Source of the DNA: an uncultured beta proteobacterium
GTDB lineage: Bacteria > Pseudomonadota > Gammaproteobacteria > Burkholderiales > Burkholderiaceae_B
Assembly: GCA_903929925.1 (NCBI GenBank)
Contig: CAIYWO010000117.1
Location: forward strand, 1-13,558
Length of the DNA: 13,558 nucleotides
Direction of reading: 5' to 3'
Made by a program: the position numbers and the translations under genes. Positions 8,595 through 13,558 of this stretch are shown in pieces (within the stretch, counting starts at the first letter, position 1; the number at the start of each line of letters is the position of its first letter). The notes under the pieces were generated by a model. It saw only the letters and a list, made by a program, of their open reading frames with translations, made no database searches and had not been told where the DNA came from.

Positions 8595-9440
8595 ATGAAA
8601 ACTGCATGTTGCGTACCGGTCTTGATGTATCACCATGTCTCTCCAGAGACAGGCCCCATCACAATGAGCCCGAAAAATTTCGAAAGCCAAATGAAAGGTT
8701 TGGTTGACGAAGGCTACACAACGCTCACGTGTGATCAGTTTGCTGATTTTCTAGCAGGCAAACCCACGCCACCGAAGTCTGTGTTGCTGACGTTTGATGA
8801 CGGTTATCTAGATAACTGGGTGTACGCACATCCCATTCTGAAAAAATATGGTCTGCGTGCGACGATTTTTGTAGTGACCGGGTTGATCGGAGAGGGACCA
8901 GTGCGTGCTTGCGCTGAGCAAGGGGCCGATGCTTTGCCACGTCTACCTAGCCACCTCGAATGTCGAGCGTTGTGGGCTGTCGGGTCAACAGACTCTGCCA
9001 TGTTGCGCTGGAGCGAAATCCAGGCGATGCGTGAAGCAGGTACGTTTGAATTCCATTGTCACACGCATACACACACTCGCTGGGATCAGGTATCCAAAAC
9101 GCGTGAGGAGTGTTTGGCGCACATGCGGAAAGAATTTGAAGCCTCGCGCGCGTTGCTGAAGGACAATCTTGGAGAGGTATCCCAGCATTTCTGCTGGCCG
9201 CAAGGGTACTTTGCCGATGACTACGTCAGCCTGGCGCAAGAGTATGGTTTTCGTTATTTGTATACGACCGAGGCATACGGACAAAATCTTCGTGCATCGA
9301 ATCCTTCCAAAATTTACCGTGTTGCAGTCAAAAACCGCAGCGCGCGTTGGTTCCTGCGGCGCATCTGGATCGCTGGTCATCCGGTAGTTGGGCCACTCTA
9401 CAATAAATGGCGGTCATGGAAACGCAAGCTTCGGGGTTAG
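8595..9440 (+). CDS. Polysaccharide deacetylase family protein (CE4, NodB-like), probably LPS core de-N-acetylase
   Basis: This 281-residue CE4 (NodB homology) protein should remove an acetyl group from an N-acetylated sugar. It opens with VPVLMYHHV, typical of this subfamily. Motif 1 is LTFDDGY (65-71), with D68 the expected base and D69 a metal ligand. Motif 2 is a histidine-rich HCHTHTHTRW, where H156 and H160 align with the metal-binding histidines. Motif 3 is FCWPQGYF (199-206). About 40 residues (roughly 98-138) between motifs 1 and 2 are extra relative to the second deacetylase of the cluster. There is no signal peptide, so it probably works on a cytoplasmic, lipid-linked core intermediate, like WabN acting on core GlcNAc in Klebsiella. 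It starts 15 bases after the GT4 gene, with only a weak purine run before the ATG, and its 3' end overlaps the next gene. Confidence 0.88.
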   Translation: MKTACCVPVLMYHHVSPETGPITMSPKNFESQMKGLVDEGYTTLTCDQFADFLAGKPTPPKSVLLTFDDGYLDNWVYAHPILKKYGLRATIFVVTGLIGEGPVRACAEQGADALPRLPSHLECRALWAVGSTDSAMLRWSEIQAMREAGTFEFHCHTHTHTRWDQVSKTREECLAHMRKEFEASRALLKDNLGEVSQHFCWPQGYFADDYVSLAQEYGFRYLYTTEAYGQNLRASNPSKIYRVAVKNRSARWFLRRIWIAGHPVVGPLYNKWRSWKRKLRG

Positions 9441-10225
9441 GTTTGGGTCTGTCGGTGATTATTATCACTAAGAACGAGGCTGCACACATTGCGCAATGTC
9501 TCGCTTCCGTTTCGTTCGCCGACGAAATCATTGTGCTGGACTCGGGTAGCACCGACAACACGGTAGAGCTCGCGCGTCAGGCTGGCGCACAAGTGCATCA
9601 GTCTTCTGATTGGCCAGGTTTTGGAATCCAAAAGAACCGGGTCTTGGCGCTGGCGACCAAGGAGTGGGTGTTTTCGATTGATGCGGATGAACGCGTCACA
9701 CCTGCGTTGCGCGACGAGATCATTGCTACGCTACAGGCACCAAAGTGTAATGGTTACGAAGTCAATCGTTTGTCTGAGTTCTGCGGCAAGCCGATCCGGC
9801 ATAGTGGTTGGTGGCCAGATCCAGTGTTAAGACTATTTCGACGCGATTCTGGAAAGTTTAATGACGTGCTGGTGCACGAGAGCGTATCCCTGTCAAAAGG
9901 CAAGACAGGGCGTCTGAAATCGCACCTGTTGCATTACCCCCATCCTACGCTTGACTCCTTAATCGATAAGATCAATCGTTATTCAGGCGAAGCTGCAAAA
10001 ATGATGCTTGCCAAGGGCACGCGCACGGGTGTGCCAAAGATTGTGGTCCATAGTATGTGGACGTTTATTCGAATCTATTTTTTAAGATTGGGCATACTCG
10101 ATGGTCGACATGGTTTTGTATTGGCTGTTACCGCAGCATCAGGAAATTTTTTGCGCTACTCAAAGTTGATGTTTTTAGTCGAAGCCAAGGATCAAGCTGA
10201 ACGCGACAAAGACCGTAAATCATGA
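9407..10225 (+). CDS. GT2-family glycosyltransferase, WaaE/KdtX-like LPS core enzyme
   Basis: This is a GT-A fold family 2 transferase of 272 residues. It shows LSVIIITKNEA (15-25), DSGSTDNT (45-52) and the metal/nucleotide DxD motif in SIDADERV (D92, D94). It also has GWWPDPVLRLFRR (134-146) and HESV (157-160), the pattern seen in WaaE/KdtX proteins that add beta-1,4-glucose to the first heptose of the core. A C-terminal hydrophobic/basic segment (about 219-258) may attach it to the membrane. The start is uncertain: ATG 9407 overlaps the deacetylase by 34 bases, ATG 9416 by 25, and TTG 9443 lies just after its stop behind a GGGG run and gives a family-like N-terminus. The stop overlaps the next ATG (ATGA). 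I am confident of the family but less so of the exact linkage. Confidence 0.88.
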   Translation: MAVMETQASGLGLGLSVIIITKNEAAHIAQCLASVSFADEIIVLDSGSTDNTVELARQAGAQVHQSSDWPGFGIQKNRVLALATKEWVFSIDADERVTPALRDEIIATLQAPKCNGYEVNRLSEFCGKPIRHSGWWPDPVLRLFRRDSGKFNDVLVHESVSLSKGKTGRLKSHLLHYPHPTLDSLIDKINRYSGEAAKMMLAKGTRTGVPKIVVHSMWTFIRIYFLRLGILDGRHGFVLAVTAASGNFLRYSKLMFLVEAKDQAERDKDRKS

Positions 10226-11340
10226 AAATTCTCTATACAAATTTTCATGGACATAACGGGGGCGGTCACGTCACCTACATCGTCAATCTGCTGCGTGGCC
10301 TCGGTGCGCAACATGATTTTACAGTTGCAACACCTTCCTCGAGTCGGCTGTACCGTCTTGCTTCGGCTATCCAAGGTGTCAAGATAGTCGACATACCTTA
10401 CACAACCCGTCCCTCATCGTGGCTTGGGCCCCGGGCGCAATTACGAGCTCTGATTAAGCGTGAACACTTTGATGTCATTCATGTCAATGGCTCGGCTGAT
10501 CACAAGCAGGTGATGCTTGCGGTGCTTGGTCTACATCCACGTCCGCGTATTGTCTTCACCAAGCATAACGACCATCCGTTAAAAAGTTTTGGGAATTGGC
10601 TGCGTGCGCAATATGTAACCGATTGCGTGATCGCCGTGAGCGATTATGTCAAGGGCTTGGTGCTCGATTCGCCCTACAAACATTGCGAGATCAGAACTAT
10701 TCGGAACGGGATTGATACGGATTTCTTCTCACCCGTTTCTGCACAAGAGAAGCTAGCCCTGCGACAGTTGCAGCTAGGTTCAGAGATGCAGGATAAGTTG
10801 GTGTTGGTCAGTACCGGTGGTACAGATTTTGAAAAAGGTTGGTTGGATCTGGTGGCGGGTGTTGCTCTGTTGCCCGTGGCGCTCAGGCAACGCTTTCATA
10901 TCGTTGTCGCAGGGAATTATCCCGAACCGGAGCATCTCGAACGTGTAGAGTCCTTGGGAATGACCCCGCAGGTCAGCTTCCCTGGATTAGTCGATGATGT
11001 TCGTTCGGTTTTAGCAGCCGGTGACATCGGGTTTGTACTGTCTTACAGAGAAGCCTTATCCTTTGCCTGTCGTGAACTGATGGGTTTGGGGCTACCGGTC
11101 CTTGTGACGCGCATCGGTGGACTGCCAGAAAATCTGGTTGAGAACGAATCTGGTTGGATTGTGCCTGCGCAATCGCCAGAACAAATTGCGCTAATCTTGG
11201 CAAAAGTTCTTGAACAGCCCGAGGTTCTCAAGCAAATGGGGCAGTGTGCGAGGCAACATGCCGTGCAGCATTTTCAACTTGCTGAGTTTGTACGACTCAC
11301 CCTCGGTGCTTATTGCGGAGAGTCTGTAGGGCAATTATGA
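10222..11340 (+). CDS. GT4-family glycosyltransferase, second of the cluster
   Basis: This 372-residue GT-B protein of family 4 begins MKILYTNFHGHNGGGHVTYI, with a glycine-rich acceptor loop at 12-16. FDVIHVNG (83-90) and IAVSDYVKG (137-145) are typical of the N-terminal domain. The C-terminal domain has VLVSTGG (194-200), then FEKGWLDLV, and E-x7-E at E277 and E285 (EALSFACRE) before LMGLGLPVLVTRIGGLPENL. It has no signal peptide. It overlaps the GT2 gene by four bases (ATGA), and no clear Shine-Dalgarno site precedes its ATG, which suggests translation by ribosomes finishing the upstream gene. It is followed, again with an ATGA overlap, by a deacetylase, so it may add the sugar that this enzyme then deacetylates. 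Substrates cannot be read from the sequence. Confidence 0.9.
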   Translation: MKILYTNFHGHNGGGHVTYIVNLLRGLGAQHDFTVATPSSSRLYRLASAIQGVKIVDIPYTTRPSSWLGPRAQLRALIKREHFDVIHVNGSADHKQVMLAVLGLHPRPRIVFTKHNDHPLKSFGNWLRAQYVTDCVIAVSDYVKGLVLDSPYKHCEIRTIRNGIDTDFFSPVSAQEKLALRQLQLGSEMQDKLVLVSTGGTDFEKGWLDLVAGVALLPVALRQRFHIVVAGNYPEPEHLERVESLGMTPQVSFPGLVDDVRSVLAAGDIGFVLSYREALSFACRELMGLGLPVLVTRIGGLPENLVENESGWIVPAQSPEQIALILAKVLEQPEVLKQMGQCARQHAVQHFQLAEFVRLTLGAYCGESVGQL

Positions 11341-12065
11341 GCCAACCTATTCCGATCTTGATGTACCACCAAGTCGCTGTGCCGGCGCCGCGCGGTACGC
11401 AATTTCGTGGGCTGACCGTACATCCCACGAGTTTCAGGCGCCAAATGGCTTGGATGAAGCGACTCGGATATCGCGGCCAAAGCATGCGCGACTTGGCACC
11501 CTATCTAAGGGGAGAGCGTCAAGGTAAAGTTTTCGGCATCACGTTTGATGACGGTTTTCGTAATGTGTTTGAAAACGCCTTGCCCGTGCTGTCAGATTTA
11601 GGATTCACGTCAACCAACTATTTTGTTGCGAATCAATTTGATGGCGGAAACGTGTGGGATCGAGAAAAAAATATACCTTTCTCGCCCTTGATGTCTCTGA
11701 CCGAAGTGCGTGCCTGGGCGGCAGCTGGGCAAGAGGTTGGTTCGCATACCCTTGATCATGTGCACCTGCCGGAGGTCTCGCCGGACGAGGCTCGTCGCCA
11801 GATTCGTCTTTCCCGAGAGATTCTCGCGCAAGAATCGGGTGCAGAGGTCACTGCATTTTGTTATCCCTACGGTGACTTTAAGTCTGAGCACGGTGTGCTG
11901 GCCAAAGAGGCAGGGTACACGAGTGCAACGACCACGCATCGTGGCTTGGCGAATGCTGCCGATGATCCGTTCTTTTTACCCAGGGTAGGCGTCTGGCGCA
12001 CAACGCACATGCTGCGCTTTCTACAGAAATGTTTGACTCGTCATGAGGAGCGTCGACGTGCCTAA
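11337..12065 (+). CDS. Polysaccharide deacetylase family protein (CE4), second of the cluster
   Basis: This compact CE4/NodB-domain protein has 242 residues. The opening PIPILMYHQV matches the same N-terminal pattern as the first deacetylase. Motif 1 is ITFDDGF (68-74, D71 and D72), motif 2 is GSHTLDHVHL (135-144) with metal ligands H137 and H141, and motif 3 is FCYPYGDF (174-181). Without a signal peptide it should be cytoplasmic and act on a sugar residue of the growing LPS core. The ATG at 11337 overlaps the previous stop (ATGA) and has AGGG five bases upstream; an in-frame TTG at 11313 would add eight residues with no support. It differs clearly from the first deacetylase in length and motif detail, so the two are more likely to act on different residues than to be a recent duplication. 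Confidence 0.9.
   Translation: MSQPIPILMYHQVAVPAPRGTQFRGLTVHPTSFRRQMAWMKRLGYRGQSMRDLAPYLRGERQGKVFGITFDDGFRNVFENALPVLSDLGFTSTNYFVANQFDGGNVWDREKNIPFSPLMSLTEVRAWAAAGQEVGSHTLDHVHLPEVSPDEARRQIRLSREILAQESGAEVTAFCYPYGDFKSEHGVLAKEAGYTSATTTHRGLANAADDPFFLPRVGVWRTTHMLRFLQKCLTRHEERRRA
12045..12050 (+). promoter_or_regulatory. Strong ribosome binding site that decides the start of the last glycosyltransferase
   Basis: GAGGAG lies seven bases before GTG 12058, an ideal Shine-Dalgarno spacing. The alternative ATG at 12043 would place the site inside the coding region and has no site of its own. This is the best ribosome site in the cluster, and it lies within the end of the upstream deacetylase gene. Confidence 0.7.
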
Positions 12066-13224
12066 GCGCTTGCGTATCGCTTTGTTCACAGAATGTTTTG
12101 GTCAGAAATTTGGTGGTGCCGAGTCGTATGCCGTAAATTTATTTCGTATCCTGGCACAACGACATGATGTCACCGTGTTCGCTCGTGAGTTTGATCACGA
12201 CTTGCCGGTCAAGCAGCACGTAATCTCTACCCCTTCTTGGTGCCCGACCTGGTTGGGTCTTTGGTTGTTTTCCGCTCGTTGTCACGAGCTGGCACAGACT
12301 GGTTTTGATATTACCCACAGCCACACGAACGCTGGCTCAGCCAATATTCAGCTCATGCATGTGTCGCCTGTGCGCTATCGCCGATTTTTTAATCGGACGT
12401 TCTTCCAAAAGCTCTTGGTGTGTTTGACCCCTTCGCAAGTCGCCTACTTGTGGCTAGAGTCCCAGGCCGTGAAGTCCAACCCCGGACATGTGCTTGTGAC
12501 GGTTGCGCCCTTGGTCAAGCAACAGCTCCAAGTAGCTTACGGGCCGGATCTCGCAGTCGAGGTTGTCACTCCAGGGGCTGAGCCTGTCCGACCAAACGAA
12601 GAGGTGCGCCAACGCGTCCGTGCGGAACTTGGGTGGGGGCCGCAGGACATTGGTTGTTTGCTCGTGGCGCGTAACCCACTCAGAAAAGGCTTGCTTGCGG
12701 TCTTGCGTGCGATGCTTCTATTACCCAATACCTTTCGACTCGCGGTGGTGGGTACGAATGCAGATGTTCAGAAATTCGTAGCTACGCATTTTTCTTCCGT
12801 GCTTGAGCGCGTGCATCTAATACCCGCAACACCGGAAGTTGCCCCTTATTACCTATCCGCCGATGTGTATGTGCATCCTACCTTGCAAGACAGCTTTGGG
12901 ATGGCACCGCTCGAGGCGATGGCACATGGTTTGCCAGTTGTTCTAAGCGGAGCCGCCAACTGTGGTTTCGCGCAGTACGTCACCCATCGGCAGAATGCCT
13001 GGGTGCTAGATGACCCCCACGATGCAGAGCAGATTGCTGCGGGGTTGCGTACCTTGGGTACAGATTCGGTCGTGCGCGAACGAATGATCGAGCAAGCGGC
13101 TAAGCTTGTTGCAGATTTTTCTTGGACAGCGATTGCAGACCAGTACGAAAATCTTTATGCAAAAAGTTTGGCTGAGCGGGCAGATAGCAGCGGTAGCTTC
13201 AAAGCGATTAGATCCAGCCCCTGA
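12058..13224 (+). CDS. GT4-family glycosyltransferase (WaaG-like), last gene of the cluster
   Basis: This is a GT-B family 4 enzyme of 388 residues when started at GTG 12058. The N-terminal domain shows RIALFTECFGQKFGGAESYA (about 6-25), with the glycine loop for the acceptor, and the C-terminal domain shows LLVARNPLRKGL (about 201-212). The usual E-x7-E appears as D-x7-E: D278 and E286 (DSFGMAPLE), then AMAHGLPVVLSGAANCG. Aspartate in the first position occurs in other WaaG-like transferases, so activity is not excluded. WaaG itself adds glucose to the second heptose of the core, but this substrate is not shown here. The start overlaps the deacetylase by eight bases. The tail (about 366-388) is serine-rich and low in complexity. 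Its 3' end overlaps the opposing ydcF-like gene by 17 bases, with no terminator visible between them. Confidence 0.88.
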   Translation: MPKRLRIALFTECFGQKFGGAESYAVNLFRILAQRHDVTVFAREFDHDLPVKQHVISTPSWCPTWLGLWLFSARCHELAQTGFDITHSHTNAGSANIQLMHVSPVRYRRFFNRTFFQKLLVCLTPSQVAYLWLESQAVKSNPGHVLVTVAPLVKQQLQVAYGPDLAVEVVTPGAEPVRPNEEVRQRVRAELGWGPQDIGCLLVARNPLRKGLLAVLRAMLLLPNTFRLAVVGTNADVQKFVATHFSSVLERVHLIPATPEVAPYYLSADVYVHPTLQDSFGMAPLEAMAHGLPVVLSGAANCGFAQYVTHRQNAWVLDDPHDAEQIAAGLRTLGTDSVVRERMIEQAAKLVADFSWTAIADQYENLYAKSLAERADSSGSFKAIRSSP

Positions 13225-13558
13225 GCTTATACCCTAAGAGCCCGAGATACTCCTTAATAATTGTGCGGCTGGCTTCCAAGCTACGTACATGCGGCCACCA
13301 AAGGGCTGGCGGCTCTTCTTCCGGGAGTACGATTTGTGGCGCACTGCTAGCGGGAATGGCTTTGATTCCACGCTTTTCTGCCGCCGCTTGGGCACGTGGC
13401 ATGTGCAACGCAGAAGTCACTAACAACGCTGAGTTCAGTTTGTGCGAGCGCAGCAGAATTTCGCTATAGCGCAGATTTTCATAGGTGTTACGGCTTTCGT
13501 TTTCCAGGATGATGGCAGAGTCAGGAATGCCGCGTTGCTTAAGCAGGCGTGCCATGCC
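13208..13558 (-). CDS. YdcF/ElyC/SanA family (DUF218) protein, C-terminal part
   Basis: This is the C-terminal 116 residues of a DUF218 protein; the frame stays open to the window edge, so the start is outside and the methionine at 13555 is internal. Numbered from that methionine, the conserved ENESRNTYENLRYSE (18-32), LLVTSALHMPRA (44-55) and the ending KEYLGLLGYKLRGW fit the YdcF-type arrangement. Members are envelope-associated; ElyC and SanA in E. coli affect peptidoglycan precursor or membrane-barrier functions, but the biochemical activity of the group is poorly defined. N-terminal membrane segments common in the family would lie outside the window. It is convergent with the glycosyltransferase operon and overlaps its last gene by 17 bases. 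Both this gene and the operon concern the cell envelope, which may be coincidence. Confidence 0.88.
   Translation of the reverse strand, partial: GMARLLKQRGIPDSAIILENESRNTYENLRYSEILLRSHKLNSALLVTSALHMPRAQAAAEKRGIKAIPASSAPQIVLPEEEPPALWWPHVRSLEASRTIIKEYLGLLGYKLRGWI

Noticed and set aside
9888..9910. Seven-base inverted repeat CCCTGTC...GACAGGG in the GT2 gene
   Set aside because: Several stems of this size are expected by chance in a window this long, it lies mid-gene, and there is no T-run.
13225..13260. Possible terminator after the last glycosyltransferase
   Set aside because: Only a four-base pairing (CTTA with TAAG) can be made and no T-run follows; the stretch is coding sequence of the opposing gene.
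1..13558. Search for tRNA or rRNA genes, CRISPR arrays, insertion sequences, phage genes and toxin-antitoxin pairs
   Set aside because: No cloverleaf-like, repeat-spacer, transposase or integrase signals were seen; nearly every base is accounted for by the genes listed.

Overview
The window looks like chromosome from a betaproteobacterium, most likely of the order Burkholderiales. I infer this from close family resemblance of the HrpA, LpxO and DnaE proteins to proteobacterial versions, the moderate GC content, and a lipopolysaccharide (LPS) core cluster that mixes glycosyltransferases with deacetylases, as I recall being described in Bordetella. I cannot name the genus. There are no RNA genes, insertion sequences, CRISPR arrays or phage genes, and coding density is very high.

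Layout. Bases 1-2958 (+) hold the C-terminal three quarters of the DEAH-box helicase HrpA; its start lies outside the window. Two bases later and convergent to it is lpxO (2961-3860, -), a lipid A acyl-chain 2-hydroxylase. A 103-base divergent intergenic region (3861-3963) separates lpxO from dnaE. It contains a 12-base perfect palindrome and a TACAAT box only six bases before the dnaE ATG. From dnaE (3964-7461, +) onward, seven genes run in one direction with almost no gaps up to 13224: dnaE, a GT4 glycosyltransferase, a polysaccharide deacetylase, a WaaE/KdtX-like GT2 glycosyltransferase, a second GT4, a second deacetylase and a third GT4. Most junctions are stop/start overlaps (TAATG, ATGA, ATGA, and an 8-base overlap with a GTG start). 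The last gene overlaps, tail to tail by 17 bases, the 3' end of a YdcF/DUF218 family gene (13208 to beyond the window end, -).

How the genes work together. The six genes after dnaE most plausibly build the outer part of the LPS core on the cytoplasmic face of the inner membrane. The two deacetylases have no signal peptide and each directly follows a GT4 gene. This suggests two rounds of 'add an N-acetylhexosamine, then remove the acetyl group', giving free amino sugars (positive charge) in the core. LpxO modifies the lipid A part of the same molecule, and YdcF-family proteins are also linked to the cell envelope. The sugar and linkage made by each transferase cannot be read from sequence alone. 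The most unusual point is that these envelope genes are apparently translationally coupled to the replicative polymerase gene.
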